Source of the DNA: Rhodocyclales bacterium RIFCSPLOWO2_02_FULL_63_24
GTDB taxonomy: Bacteria > Pseudomonadota > Gammaproteobacteria > Burkholderiales > Rhodocyclaceae
Reading direction: 5' to 3'
Assembly: GCA_001828935.1 (NCBI GenBank)
Contig: MHZX01000103.1
Location: 11,393-58,749, forward strand
Length of the DNA: 47,357 nucleotides
In this document: piece by piece, positions 8,046 to 16,780 of the stretch
Numbering within the stretch: position 1 is the first letter of the stretch
Layout of the letters: every line of letters starts with the position of its first letter
Made by a program: the position numbers and the translations under genes
The notes under the pieces: model-generated
The model's database searches: none
What the model saw: the letters and a program-made list of their open reading frames with translations, nothing else
What the model was told of the DNA's origin: nothing

Positions 8046-10487
8046 TCAGGCGGAGAAGAGTTGTTTCTGCACGGTCGAACTTTCGCCGCCGTGGGCTTGC
8101 GCAAATTCGAAAAACTGCTCCGCCGGCAGAGCCGGCGCACAGAGGAAGCCCTGCACCTCCTGGCAGCCGGCAGTCAGCAGGAACTCCCGCTGCAACTCGG
8201 TTTCGACCCCCTCGGCAATCACCCGCAGGCGCAGCGAGCGCGCCAGATTGATGATGGCCGTAACGATCGCCGCATCGCTGTCGTTCTCGGGCAGGTCCTT
8301 GACGAAGGAACGGTCGATCTTGAGCCGATGCAGGGGAAAGCGCTTGAGGTAGGACAAGCTCGAATAGCCGGTGCCGAAATCGTCGATCGACATCTTCACG
8401 CCCAATGCGGCGAGGCCGTCGAGACGCTTCAAGACCTCGTCCGCATCCCGGATCAGGAGCGATTCGGTGAGTTCGAGTTCGAGCGCCGCCGGCGGCAAGG
8501 CGAACTCCGATAGCACGTGCGCAACCCGTTCGATGAAATCGCTCTGCCGGAATTGCAGCGCAGACACGTTGACGGCGATGTCCAGTGGCAACCCGCGGCT
8601 ATGCCACAGTGCAGCCTGGCGTACCGCCTCACGCAGAACCCAGTCGCCGATGGCGACGATGACCCCGGTTTCCTCCGCGACGGGGATGAAGCGGCTGGGC
8701 CCCACCTCTCCCATCGCAGCATCGTGCCAACGGATCAGCGCCTCGGCGCCGAAAATACGGCCGCTGCCCAGGTCGACCTGGGGCTGGTAATGCAGGCGGA
8801 AGCCGCCCTCCGCCAGGGCGCCGCGCATTGCATGATCGAGCTTCATGCGCGCCAGCAGATTGACGTTCATCTGGCGCTGGTAGAAACGAAAGTCGGAGCG
8901 GCCGCGCTCCTTGACGTGGTACATCGCGCTGTCGGCGTTCTTGATCAGGTCATCCATGCTCAAGCCGTCATCGGGATACAGCGCGATGCCGATGCTGCAA
9001 CTCAGGCTGAAGTTCATTTCCTCGAACTGATAGGGCTTGGCCAGGCTCTCCAGAATGCGCCGGGCCGTCACCTCGGCGCCGAACGCATCCGCCTCGTGCA
9101 GCAGCAGGACGAACTCGTCGCCGCCGAGCCGCGCCGCCGTGTCGACGTGCCGCAGGCAGGCGTTGATCCGCTGCGCGACCTCGATCAGCACGCGATCGCC
9201 GAACTGATGGCCCAGCGAATCATTGATCTGCTTGAAGCGGTCGAGGTCGACGAACAGGATGGCAAACGACGTCTTGTCGCGCTGGGCGTTGGCCAGCGAA
9301 AACTCGGCGCGTTCCGCCAACAACAGGCGATTGGGCAATCCGGTCAGGGCGTCGTTGTAGGCGAGCTCCTCGATCCGCTGCCGGGCCGCCACGGTTTCCG
9401 ACAGGTCCTTGAAAAAACCGATGTATTGGACCGGCTCGCCGCGCTCGTCGTTGACGCGAACCATGGACACCAGGCAGGGCGCGCTGCGTCCCTCGCTATT
9501 GCGATGCCAAAGCTCGCCCTCCCAGGTGCCGTCGGCCTTCAGCCGTTCGGCAAACGCCTCGGGGGAATTCTCGTTGGCAAGCTCGAAAATCAGTTCGTGC
9601 GTCTGGCGGCCCTCAAGCTCGCCGTGGCTCAGCCCGGTAAGCCGCTCGCAACTGGGATTGACCGAAATGATGTTGAAGCCGGGATCAGCAACGAAGATGG
9701 CGTCGAGACTGGTTTCGAACACCTTGGCCGCAAGCTGCAGGCGGGCCTCGTCGGCCAGGCGCTGGGTAATGTCGCGAAACGAGTAGACGCGCCCGATGGG
9801 CCGCCCCCGTGCATACTGCGGCAGGGTCAGCCGCTCCAGCACCCTGCCGGAACGCAGGACGATGATGTCGATGGTTTCCAGCAGGGGCGCCCGCAAGATC
9901 GCCGACAGGCGCGTTTCGTAGTGCTCGGCATTCAGCACGCAGCCGATCATCCAGCCGAATATCTCAAGATCGTTGCGCTGCAACTGCAGATTCTCGGGCA
10001 GTTCCCACAGCTCGGCGAATCTCTGGTTGATGCTGCGAATGCCGCCATCCAGGTCGGTGACCAGAATGCCGTCGGCGGTGGATTCGAGCGTTGCACGCAG
10101 TTCGGCTATCAGTCGCTCCAGCTCGCCTTCGATGCGACGCTGCTCGCTCAGATCGCGCACCGCGACGATGAATACCGAATCGTTGCCCGCCACGCTGACC
10201 CGACTGACCCGGCGCTCGACCGACAGTGCCCTGCCGTCGCTGTGACGCAGCAGCGTCTCCGAATGGATGTCCGAGGCAAGCCCGGCGGCGACGTCTTCCC
10301 AGAAGAACATGTCCTCCGGGGTGGCCGCAAGGTCGACGATCGGCCTGCCCTCGAAACCGTGCCGTGCCACCCCGAGCAGATCCTCGGCCGCGCGGTTGGC
10401 CACCAGAACGCGCAACTGGATGGCATCGACGATCCAGACCGCCTCCAGCGAAGCCTCGATGGCCGCAGCCCAGGTCTGGAGCTTCAC
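8046..10487 (-). CDS. PAS-GGDEF-EAL protein (cyclic di-GMP turnover)
   Basis: An 813-residue cytoplasmic protein with no membrane segment. PAS domains occupy about residues 10-125, 130-240 and 255-370. A GGDEF domain has intact 'LGGDEFVLLL'. An EAL domain has the catalytic set 'EALIRW', 'NVSALQF', 'ELTES', 'IDDFGTGYSS', 'LKIDRSF' and 'AEGVET'. Both cyclase and phosphodiesterase residues look intact, so it could make or degrade c-di-GMP depending on PAS input. The GTG start at 10487 overlaps the stop of the upstream HD-GYP gene by 4 nt (GTGA), so the two c-di-GMP genes are translated from one mRNA. A composite with an HD-GYP enzyme suggests net breakdown, but activity cannot be decided from sequence. 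Confidence 0.92.
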   Translation of the reverse strand: MKLQTWAAAIEASLEAVWIVDAIQLRVLVANRAAEDLLGVARHGFEGRPIVDLAATPEDMFFWEDVAAGLASDIHSETLLRHSDGRALSVERRVSRVSVAGNDSVFIVAVRDLSEQRRIEGELERLIAELRATLESTADGILVTDLDGGIRSINQRFAELWELPENLQLQRNDLEIFGWMIGCVLNAEHYETRLSAILRAPLLETIDIIVLRSGRVLERLTLPQYARGRPIGRVYSFRDITQRLADEARLQLAAKVFETSLDAIFVADPGFNIISVNPSCERLTGLSHGELEGRQTHELIFELANENSPEAFAERLKADGTWEGELWHRNSEGRSAPCLVSMVRVNDERGEPVQYIGFFKDLSETVAARQRIEELAYNDALTGLPNRLLLAERAEFSLANAQRDKTSFAILFVDLDRFKQINDSLGHQFGDRVLIEVAQRINACLRHVDTAARLGGDEFVLLLHEADAFGAEVTARRILESLAKPYQFEEMNFSLSCSIGIALYPDDGLSMDDLIKNADSAMYHVKERGRSDFRFYQRQMNVNLLARMKLDHAMRGALAEGGFRLHYQPQVDLGSGRIFGAEALIRWHDAAMGEVGPSRFIPVAEETGVIVAIGDWVLREAVRQAALWHSRGLPLDIAVNVSALQFRQSDFIERVAHVLSEFALPPAALELELTESLLIRDADEVLKRLDGLAALGVKMSIDDFGTGYSSLSYLKRFPLHRLKIDRSFVKDLPENDSDAAIVTAIINLARSLRLRVIAEGVETELQREFLLTAGCQEVQGFLCAPALPAEQFFEFAQAHGGESSTVQKQLFSA

Positions 10488-11893
10488 GTGGGCTCGCCTT
10501 CCCGCACCGTTTCGCGGCCGCGTTCAAAAAAGTAGCAGAGCCGCTTGCGCGGCGACAGATAATCGAATGACGCCTTGGGCAATTGCAGCGGCTTCAGGCT
10601 GCGGCGGATGCCTAGCTCCGGCATCTGCTCCAGATCCACCACCAGCGCTTCCTCGGCGCGAATGCTCCTGTCGTGGATGATCACCCGCGGGCGCAAGGGG
10701 CGGCTCGAATTCACCGATACCACCATGGCGAAGCGGCCATCGCTCAATTCCACCACCGAACCAGGAGGATAGACCCCCATCAGGCGAATGAAGATGGCCA
10801 GCACCTTGGCGTCGAAACTGGCCTTGCGTTGGGCGTAGATCAGCGACAGCGCTTCGTGCGGCGTCACTGCCAGCGCCGGATTGCCGGGATTGCAGAGATT
10901 GTCGTAGAGGTTGACCAGGGACACCAGGCGGGCGGGATGGGAGATGTGATCGCCCTTCAGCTTCATCGGATAGCCTGTGCCATCGGCGTTCTCGTGATGC
11001 TGGGCGACCGTCAGCAACGCCGTCGGCGAAAGCCCCATGCGGCGCGCCAGCGCAATGCCCTTGGCGACGTGCTCGCGATACAAGGCACGTTCCGCGCCGC
11101 TCAGTTCGCCGTCGCTCCAGCGCAAGCGGTCGGGCAAATCCATTTTGCCAAGGTCATGGAGCAGCGCGCCGACACCAAGCTCCTGCAATTGGTCCACGCC
11201 GTAACCCAGGGATTTGCCCAGCAACAAGGAAACAATGGAAACGTTGATCGAGTGCAGCGACGTCTTTTCGCCGGCTTTTTCCGAGAGCAGGCGAACGTAG
11301 ATTTCCTCGTTCGCTCCTCCCATCTGGCTGATCATGCCGTCGATGACCGCGGCGCTGCGGACCATCGCCTCCTCGGGTTGCGCATGCATTGCATCGACGA
11401 TCTGCTTGTAGCTGCGCGAAGCTTCGGCGAAATGATTTTCGCAACGCTGCAGATCGGCGCGCTGCGCGGCAATCTGTTCCCTGCGCTGCTGCCGCTCAAG
11501 CTGCACCGCCTCGGCCATCGCCTTGTCGGCATCAGGAACGGAGGCTTCCACTTGCGGACCGCCATCCGCCAGCGGCGTCTCGTCATCTGCCTCCATCAGG
11601 GTGGCGCCCGCGCTGGGCTGCGCGTCCTGCGCAACTGGCGGATTCGCGGCCGGCGCCGGCCGCGAACTTGCACCGGCGACGGAGCGTTGGAACTCTTCCT
11701 CGGAAATCGTCTGCTCCGGCGAATAGCGGATGCGCTCGATGCCCAGCTTGCGGATGGTGTCGATCTGGTCCTGCGAATTGATGCGGAAACTGTTCAAGGC
11801 AAACGGGTGTCCCATCCACCCCACATCGAGGTAAACGTACACACCCGGGCGCAGATCGGCCACATCAATGAAATCAGCTTGCCTGTCCTTCAT
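10484..11893 (-). CDS. DUF3391/HD-GYP cyclic di-GMP phosphodiesterase
   Basis: A 469-residue protein. Residues 1-135 match DUF3391, including 'VADLRPGVYVYLDVGWMGHPF' and 'KLGIERIRYSPE'. An Ala/Pro-rich linker and a coiled region follow. The HD-GYP domain covers about 225-400, with the metal-binding 'LLHDLGKMDLP' and 'HHENADGTGYP' (the HHExxDGxGYP signature). HD-GYP enzymes hydrolyse c-di-GMP to GMP or pGpG. It is the first gene of a two-gene unit with the PAS-GGDEF-EAL gene. The ATG at 11893 begins the typical DUF3391 start. Upstream, 11894-12123 holds no convincing gene, only the presumed promoter. Confidence 0.93.
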   Translation of the reverse strand: MKDRQADFIDVADLRPGVYVYLDVGWMGHPFALNSFRINSQDQIDTIRKLGIERIRYSPEQTISEEEFQRSVAGASSRPAPAANPPVAQDAQPSAGATLMEADDETPLADGGPQVEASVPDADKAMAEAVQLERQQRREQIAAQRADLQRCENHFAEASRSYKQIVDAMHAQPEEAMVRSAAVIDGMISQMGGANEEIYVRLLSEKAGEKTSLHSINVSIVSLLLGKSLGYGVDQLQELGVGALLHDLGKMDLPDRLRWSDGELSGAERALYREHVAKGIALARRMGLSPTALLTVAQHHENADGTGYPMKLKGDHISHPARLVSLVNLYDNLCNPGNPALAVTPHEALSLIYAQRKASFDAKVLAIFIRLMGVYPPGSVVELSDGRFAMVVSVNSSRPLRPRVIIHDRSIRAEEALVVDLEQMPELGIRRSLKPLQLPKASFDYLSPRKRLCYFFERGRETVREGEPT

Positions 11894-12123
11894 GAGAATC
11901 GGGTTCGGGTGCGAGAATTAGCCGCAGATTATTCAATCTTAACGCATGTTCCGGCCAAACCTTGTTGCCAGACAAGCAACGCAACGACTTGGCCAGGAAC
12001 GTCATAACCGGAGGCCAAGTCGAAGACAACTCGCACTGCATAATCCTGGACGACTGCATGACCGGTTGCCAACCCGGATTGGCCCTGAACAGGGCCAAGG
12101 GAAACCAAGCGCGCCAAGCTCGG

Positions 12124-12197
12124 TGGAGCGGGTGAAGGGAGTCGAACCCTCTTCATCAGCTTGGGAAGCTGAGGTAATGCCGTTATACGACACCCGC
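12124..12197 (-). tRNA. tRNA-Gly (anticodon CCC)
   Basis: A 74-nt cloverleaf on the minus strand, with acceptor stem GCGGGTG/CACCCGC, D-arm, anticodon stem TCAGC/GCTGA around loop TTCCCAA (anticodon CCC at 12163-12165), T-arm GGTTCGACTCC and an encoded CCA (12124-12126). It reads GGG glycine codons. It lies 20 bp downstream of the rng stop in the same direction and may be processed from the same transcript. Confidence 0.95.
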
Positions 12198-12217
12198 GTC
12201 GAGGCGGAATTTTAACG

Positions 12218-13693
12218 CTACATAAGAACGATGTCGAACTGCTCCTGCGTGTAGCCGCTCTCCGCATGGAGGGAGATCGGCAGGCCGATGAACTCGGACA
12301 GCATGGCCAAGGCCTGCGACTCCTCCTCAAGGAACAGGTCGATCACCGCCGGCGCGGCCAGCACGCGCATTTCGCGCGCGGTGAACTGGCGCGCCTCGCG
12401 CAGCAACTCGCGCAGCACCTCGTAACTCACGGTCTGCGCGGTCTTCACTTCGCCGCGCCCGCCACAGGTGGGGCAGGGCTCGCACAAGACATGGGCCAGG
12501 CTCTCGCGGGTGCGCTTGCGGGTCATCTCGACCAACCCAAGCTGAGTGAAGCCGGACACGGTGATCCTGGTGTGGTCCCTGGCCAGCGCCTTGTTGAATT
12601 CGGCGAGCACGGCCGTCCGGTGTTCTTCATCTTCCATGTCGATGAAGTCGGCGATGATGATGCCGCCGAGATTGCGCAGCCTGAGCTGGCGGGCAATGGT
12701 CTGCGCCGCCTCCAGATTGGTCTTGAAAATGGTGTCGTCGAAGTTGCGCGAGCCGACGTAGCCGCCGGTATTCACGTCGACCGTGGTCATTGCCTCGGTC
12801 TGGTCGAAGATCAGGTAGCCGCCGGACTTGAGGTCGACCCGGCGCGCCAGTGCCTTCTGGATTTCTTCCTCGACGCCGTGCAGGTCGAACAATGGCCGCT
12901 CGCCGGTGTAATGCACCAGGCGCTCGCTCACCTGCGGCACATACTCGTGGGCAAAACTTTGCAGCTTCTGGAAATTCTCGCGCGAGTCGATGATGACGCC
13001 GGTGGTTTCGCTGGTCACCAGGTCGCGCAGCACGCGCTGCGCCAGCGTCAGATCGTGATGCAGCAGCATGGGCGGCAGGGCGCCGACGCTGCGGCTCTTG
13101 ATCTCGCGCCAGATGCGGCGCAGATAGGCGATGTCGGCCGCCAGCTCCTCGTCGCTGGCATCGGCGGCGACCGTGCGCAGGATGTAGCCGCCGGGCTGAT
13201 CGGCAGGCAGTAGCCCCTGGATGCGGGCGCGCAGCTTTTCGCGTTCGGCCTCTTCACCGATGCGTTGCGAGATGCCGATGTGATTGTCCTGCGGCAGGTG
13301 CACCAGCAGGCGCCCGGCGATGGAAATCTGGGTGGTCAGGCGCGCGCCCTTGGTGCCTATCGGATCCTTTTGCACCTGCACCGTGAGCGACTGTCCCTCG
13401 CTCAAAATGCGCTCGATCGGCCGCATTTCGTGGGCGCCATGGCCGTTGCCGTTGCCCACCGGACGCTCGCTCCAGATATCGGCCACGTGCAGGAAGGCGG
13501 TGCGCTCCAGCCCGATCTCGATGAATGCAGATTGCATTCCCGGCAGCACGCGCACGACCCGGCCCAGATAGACGTTGCCGACGATGCCGCGGCCATCGGT
13601 GCGTTCGATGTGCAGCTCCTGCACCACGCCCTGCTGTAATAGCGCAACGCGGGTTTCCTGCGGCGTGAAATTGATCAGGAATTGTTCAGTCAT
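12218..13693 (-). CDS. rng: Ribonuclease G
   Basis: A 491-residue RNase E/G-family endonuclease that matures the 5' end of 16S rRNA and degrades mRNA. It starts 'MTEQFLINFTPQETRVALL', followed by the S1-like domain ('GNVYLGRVVRVLPGMQSAF'), the catalytic 'TVDVNTGGYVGS' and 'GGIIIADFIDMEDEEH', and the zinc-link 'CEPCPTCGGRGEV'. The length is right for RNase G and lacks the long C-terminal scaffold of RNase E. It is the last gene of the nadD-rsfS-rlmH-maf-rng cluster, a standard betaproteobacterial order. Upstream of its ATG lies a GC-rich palindromic repeat ending in GGGGGGAAGG, which probably acts as the ribosome binding site. Confidence 0.96.
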   Translation of the reverse strand: MTEQFLINFTPQETRVALLQQGVVQELHIERTDGRGIVGNVYLGRVVRVLPGMQSAFIEIGLERTAFLHVADIWSERPVGNGNGHGAHEMRPIERILSEGQSLTVQVQKDPIGTKGARLTTQISIAGRLLVHLPQDNHIGISQRIGEEAEREKLRARIQGLLPADQPGGYILRTVAADASDEELAADIAYLRRIWREIKSRSVGALPPMLLHHDLTLAQRVLRDLVTSETTGVIIDSRENFQKLQSFAHEYVPQVSERLVHYTGERPLFDLHGVEEEIQKALARRVDLKSGGYLIFDQTEAMTTVDVNTGGYVGSRNFDDTIFKTNLEAAQTIARQLRLRNLGGIIIADFIDMEDEEHRTAVLAEFNKALARDHTRITVSGFTQLGLVEMTRKRTRESLAHVLCEPCPTCGGRGEVKTAQTVSYEVLRELLREARQFTAREMRVLAAPAVIDLFLEEESQALAMLSEFIGLPISLHAESGYTQEQFDIVLM

Positions 13694-13700
13694 AGTACGG

Positions 13701-13737
13701 CCTTCCCCCCAGCCCCCTTCCCCTGGAAAGGGGTGAT
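13701..13737. repeat. GC-rich dispersed palindrome, copy 1
   Basis: Written on the minus strand it runs ATCACCCCTTTCCAGGGG, then AAGGGGGCTGGGGGGAAGG, with a CCCCTTtCC/GGgAAGGGG-type self-complementarity. Related copies occur at 17680-17789 and 24721-24758. All three lie just 5' of minus-strand start codons, here 8 nt before the rng ATG, and the purine end can serve as Shine-Dalgarno. Confidence 0.6.
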
Positions 13738-13780
13738 TGTGGTGCGGCCGCTAGAGTACGCGGCCTCCGTGTCATACGCT

Positions 13781-13813
13781 GACCCCGGCTTGGGGCGGCC
13801 CGGCGCCGGGGTC
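13781..13813 (-). terminator. Inverted repeat at the end of maf
   Basis: GACCCCGGC at 13781-13789 is complementary to GCCGGGGTC at 13805-13813 with a 15-nt GC-rich loop, and it overlaps the maf stop codon. There is no U-tract, so it may be a partial terminator or an mRNA stabiliser between maf and rng rather than a full stop. Confidence 0.35.
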
Positions 13814-14432
13814 ATAGCGGATATCCGAATTCGCGTAGCAACAGCAGCGTTTCGCACAGGGGCAGGCCGACGATGCCGGAATGCGAACCGTGAATCTCTT
13901 CGATGAACATCGCGGCGCGGCCCTGGATGCCGTAGGCGCCGGCCTTGTCCATCGGCTCGCCACTGAGGACGTAGCGGCGAATCTCCTCCAGGCTCAACTG
14001 GCGGAAACGCACCTCGCTGATCGACAGGCGGTGCTCGACGCGTTCGCCGCGCGCCATGGCGATGGCCGTCAGCACCCGATGGCTGCGGCCCGAAAGCCGC
14101 GCCAGAATCGCTGCCGCGTCGGTTTCGTCGCGCGGCTTGCCGACGACCTCGCCATCGAGATCGAGCGTCGTGTCGGCCGCCAGCACCGCGCGTGCGACCA
14201 GCGCCCGGCGCGTCAGCAACCCGGCGCCGAACGCCGCCTTGGCCCGCGCCACGCGCTGCACATAGGCTTCGGGCGTCTCGCCCGGCAGCCAGGCCTCGCT
14301 CACCTCCTCGTCTTCGCGCGGCCCGCTGCGAAACAGCAGCAGATCGAAGCGCACGCCGATCTGGGTCAACAGCTCGCGCCGGCGCGGGCTTCTGGAAGCA
14401 AGGTAGATGCGCGAATCGATGGTTTCAATCAC
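13812..14432 (-). CDS. maf: Maf family nucleoside triphosphate pyrophosphatase
   Basis: A 206-residue Maf protein that hydrolyses non-standard or excess nucleoside triphosphates to monophosphates. The start region '[18 protein letters not shown]' is the Maf signature. '[18 protein letters not shown]' supplies the catalytic aspartates, and '[18 protein letters not shown]' is typical of the YhdE (dTTP/UTP) subgroup. The GTG at 14432 overlaps the rlmH stop by 8 nt. It is the penultimate gene of the housekeeping cluster, and rng follows after a 118-bp gap holding palindromes. Confidence 0.94.
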   Translation of the reverse strand: MIETIDSRIYLASRSPRRRELLTQIGVRFDLLLFRSGPREDEEVSEAWLPGETPEAYVQRVARAKAAFGAGLLTRRALVARAVLAADTTLDLDGEVVGKPRDETDAAAILARLSGRSHRVLTAIAMARGERVEHRLSISEVRFRQLSLEEIRRYVLSGEPMDKAGAYGIQGRAAMFIEEIHGSHSGIVGLPLCETLLLLREFGYPL

Positions 14433-14895
14433 GATGGTAGGGATGCCCCTTGAGCACGCTGACGGCGCGGTACAGCGCTTCGGCGAGAATTACCCGGACC
14501 AGGGCATGAGGCAGGGTCAGACTGGAAAGACGCATGGTTTCGTGGGCGCTGCTCTTGATCCTGTCGTCCAGGCCGTCGGGGCCGCCAACGATGAAGGCGA
14601 CATCGTCGCCGGTCGCCATCCATTTTGCCAGACGCTCGGCCAGTTGCTTCGTCGTCGGCGCATCGCCGCGTTCGTCGAGCGCGATACGGCGGCAGCCGGG
14701 AGGAATGTGCGCCTCGATGCGCGTCGCTTCCAGGGCCATCATGGCGGCGGCCGTCTTGCCGGTGGTGCGCGGTTCGGGTTTGATTTCCAGCAATTCCAGC
14801 GGCAACTCGCGCGGCATGCGCCTGGCGTACTCCGCCCAGCCGGCGGCGACCCATTCCGGCGGCCTTGCGGCAACCGCCGCAACCAGCAGCTTCAT
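14425..14895 (-). CDS. rlmH: 23S rRNA (pseudouridine1915-N3)-methyltransferase RlmH
   Basis: A 156-residue SPOUT methyltransferase acting on helix 69 of 23S rRNA in the 70S ribosome. It begins '[19 protein letters not shown]', followed by '[19 protein letters not shown]' and the knot motif '[15 protein letters not shown]'. The C-terminal '[19 protein letters not shown]' contributes SAM and substrate contacts, and the protein ends 'KGHPYHRD', as usual for the family. The ATG overlaps the rsfS stop (ATGA). The rsfS-rlmH pairing is widely conserved. Confidence 0.96.
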   Translation of the reverse strand: MKLLVAAVAARPPEWVAAGWAEYARRMPRELPLELLEIKPEPRTTGKTAAAMMALEATRIEAHIPPGCRRIALDERGDAPTTKQLAERLAKWMATGDDVAFIVGGPDGLDDRIKSSAHETMRLSSLTLPHALVRVILAEALYRAVSVLKGHPYHRD

Positions 14896-15260
14896 TCTTC
14901 GCCGGCGTCGCTGTCGCCCTTCTTCCTGGCGCGCCGCGGCGCGACCTTCCACAACTCTTCGAGATTGTAGTAGGCGCGCACGGCGGGCTGCATGACGTGC
15001 ACCACGATGTCGCCGAGATCGACCAGCACCCATTCGCCGGATTCCTCGCCCTCGATGCCGATCACCTCGCCGCCGGCCTCCTTGACTTTGTCATGGACGT
15101 TGCGCGCCATCGATTTGACATGGCGGTTGGAATCGCCGGTGGCGATCACGACGCGGTCGAACAGGGCCGAGAGCTTGCTGGTGTTGAGCACCTCGATGTC
15201 CTTGCCCTTGATGTCTTCGAGGGCGGCCACGGCGATTTTCTGGAGTTTTCTAATGTCCAT
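14892..15260 (-). CDS. rsfS: Ribosome silencing factor RsfS
   Basis: A 122-residue RsfS/YbeB protein that binds ribosomal protein uL14 and blocks subunit joining during starvation. Visible signatures are '[18 protein letters not shown]', '[15 protein letters not shown]' and '[16 protein letters not shown]', ending with an acidic/basic tail. The ATG at 15260 overlaps the end of nadD by 11 nt and is preferred to earlier starts that would run deep into nadD. It lies between nadD and rlmH, the usual gene order. Confidence 0.95.
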   Translation of the reverse strand: MDIRKLQKIAVAALEDIKGKDIEVLNTSKLSALFDRVVIATGDSNRHVKSMARNVHDKVKEAGGEVIGIEGEESGEWVLVDLGDIVVHVMQPAVRAYYNLEELWKVAPRRARKKGDSDAGEE

Positions 15261-16029
15261 GCGGGGTCCGGTAGATCTGATGGGATTCAATATAGTCGAG
15301 AACGGCGTCGGGAACCAGATAGCGCGCGCTGAGGCCGCGCACCAGTCGCTGGCGGATTGCGGTCGCGGAAATCTCCAGCGCGGTGATGGCGAAGGTGACG
15401 ATGCGCCCGGCGGGTGCACTGGCCAGGTCGGCGGCGACTCCGCGGCGTGCGGCGAATTCGCCATCAAGCGGCGCTACCTGCCCGCGAAGCGGCGTCCCAG
15501 GTACGCAAAGCGAGCCAGCGCCGTTCGCGTGGATGCCGGCCCGCGAAGCGGAATTCCCGGCATGCAAGGCACCGCTTCGCATAACTGTCAACTCGTGCCC
15601 AGGCCGCGTCGCCACGGCGATATGCGCCAGCGCGAACAGCTCCCGCCAGCGCTGCCAGGCCTCCAGCCGGGCGAAGGCATCGGCGCCCAGCAGCAGCACC
15701 AGCGGGCGTTCCGGGCCATGCTGCCGACGCAGGCGTTCCAGCGTTTCGACGGTGTAGCTCGGTCCGGGCCTGGCGCCTGCCGCAAGCACTTCCGACGCGT
15801 CGACGCTGAATCCGGGCAGATCGGCGAGCGCCCGCGCCACCATGGCCAGGCGATGCTCGGCAGTACAGTGCGGCGCAGCGCGCAAGGCCGGGCTGCCCGC
15901 GGGAATGAAACACACTTCAGCCAGGTCGAGCGCCTCGCGCGCCTCGATGGCCAGGCGCAGATGCGCAACATGCAGCGGATCGAAGGTGCCGCCGAACAGG
16001 CCGAGAATTCCCGCGCCGACATCACTCAT
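15250..16029 (-). CDS. nadD: Nicotinate-nucleotide adenylyltransferase NadD with an in-frame repeat insertion
   Basis: A 259-residue enzyme that makes deamido-NAD from nicotinate mononucleotide and ATP. It has 'GLFGGTFDPLHVAHLRLA' (nucleotidyltransferase HxGH-like loop), 'FIPAGSPALR', 'YTVETLERL', 'LLLGADAFARLEAW' and the C-terminal 'ISATAIRQRL'. It is about 40 residues longer than usual. The excess lies at about residues 148-185, after 'HIAVATRPGHEL', and is encoded by the palindromic repeat at 15475-15580. The conserved blocks on both sides are intact and in frame, so the enzyme is probably active with a surface loop. It overlaps the BPSS1780-family gene by 8 nt and rsfS by 11 nt. Confidence 0.92.
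   Translation of the reverse strand: MSDVGAGILGLFGGTFDPLHVAHLRLAIEAREALDLAEVCFIPAGSPALRAAPHCTAEHRLAMVARALADLPGFSVDASEVLAAGARPGPSYTVETLERLRRQHGPERPLVLLLGADAFARLEAWQRWRELFALAHIAVATRPGHELTVMRSGALHAGNSASRAGIHANGAGSLCVPGTPLRGQVAPLDGEFAARRGVAADLASAPAGRIVTFAITALEISATAIRQRLVRGLSARYLVPDAVLDYIESHQIYRTPHGH
15475..15580. repeat. GCGAAGC-core palindromic repeat inside nadD
   Basis: Two tandem units on the plus strand, with cores CCCGCGAAGCGG at 15481-15492 and 15540-15551. Each core is bracketed by complementary flanks that differ between units: TACCTG/CAGGTA (15475-15480, 15498-15503) and ATGCCGG/CCGGCAT (15533-15539, 15557-15563). Unit 1 continues into CGCAAAGCGAG at 15504-15514. A third, inverted partial core (CCGCTTCGC) ends at 15580. 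Another copy is at 44696-44738. The unit is in frame with nadD on the opposite strand. Confidence 0.7.
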
Positions 16030-16780
16030 CGAGTTTTGCCGGCGCCTCGAAAACGTCGCGATAGGACAGATAGACGCTGGCCACTATGGTCGGCGCCAGA
16101 ACGAAGATCAGCAGCATGCGCAACGCCACCGAAAGAATGGTGAGCAGGGCTGGCGAGATCAATCCGGCGAGGATGAGGATCAAGCCGGGCAGGATCGCGC
16201 CCACCAGAATCAGCACCAGTCCGTACATGGTGAAGGCGCGCCAGTTGCGCCAGCTGGCGACGAAGCTGAAGAACAGCGACTTGCCCGCGCTGATCCCGTC
16301 CCAAGCCGTCAGCAGCGGCGCGAACCAGAAGGCCATCAGCAGCGGTGAGGCCAGCAACAGGATCACGGCGAGATCGGAGGCCAGCGCCATGGCCTCTGTC
16401 GGGTCCATGCCGTCGCTGATGTTGATCGGCTCGCCCAGCGCAACGCCGCCCAGCACCAACAGGCTGGAGCCGAGCAGATGCAGGCCGCCGAGGCGCGCCA
16501 GGCCGGCACGCTGGGCGCTGATGCCGACCACCAGGGTCTCGCTGACAAAGCGCTGGCCGCGCTCGATCGCGCGGCAACCGTTGGCCAGCATGACGGTCAG
16601 GGTCGGCAACAGCAACGGCAGAAGAAACGGGCCGATTTTCGGGATCAGGTTCACCATGATCACGGTCAGCAGGTAGCCGAAGGTGATCGCGGTCGCCAGC
16701 GGCGGATGACGGCGAAACAGGGCGAATCCGGCCAGCAGCCAGAGCACGCCATGGCGGGCGGGAAGGCGGCGCGCGTCCAT
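16022..16780 (-). CDS. BPSS1780-family multi-pass membrane protein
   Basis: A 252-residue inner-membrane protein with about six hydrophobic helices, including 'FGYLLTVIMVNLIPKIG', 'LAVILLLASPLLMAFWFAP' and 'LILILAGLISPALLTIL'. The 'RRLPARHGVLWLLAGFALFRRHP' start is typical of the BPSS1780 family found in betaproteobacteria. No catalytic motif is seen and the function is unknown. The ATG at 16780 overlaps the ttcA stop by one base (TGATG), and its own 3' end overlaps nadD by 8 nt, so it is embedded in the operon. Confidence 0.8.
   Translation of the reverse strand: MDARRLPARHGVLWLLAGFALFRRHPPLATAITFGYLLTVIMVNLIPKIGPFLLPLLLPTLTVMLANGCRAIERGQRFVSETLVVGISAQRAGLARLGGLHLLGSSLLVLGGVALGEPINISDGMDPTEAMALASDLAVILLLASPLLMAFWFAPLLTAWDGISAGKSLFFSFVASWRNWRAFTMYGLVLILVGAILPGLILILAGLISPALLTILSVALRMLLIFVLAPTIVASVYLSYRDVFEAPAKLDE

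Noticed and set aside
11946..12215. An 89-codon plus-strand frame across tRNA-Gly
   Set aside because: It runs through the tRNA gene and has no family features.
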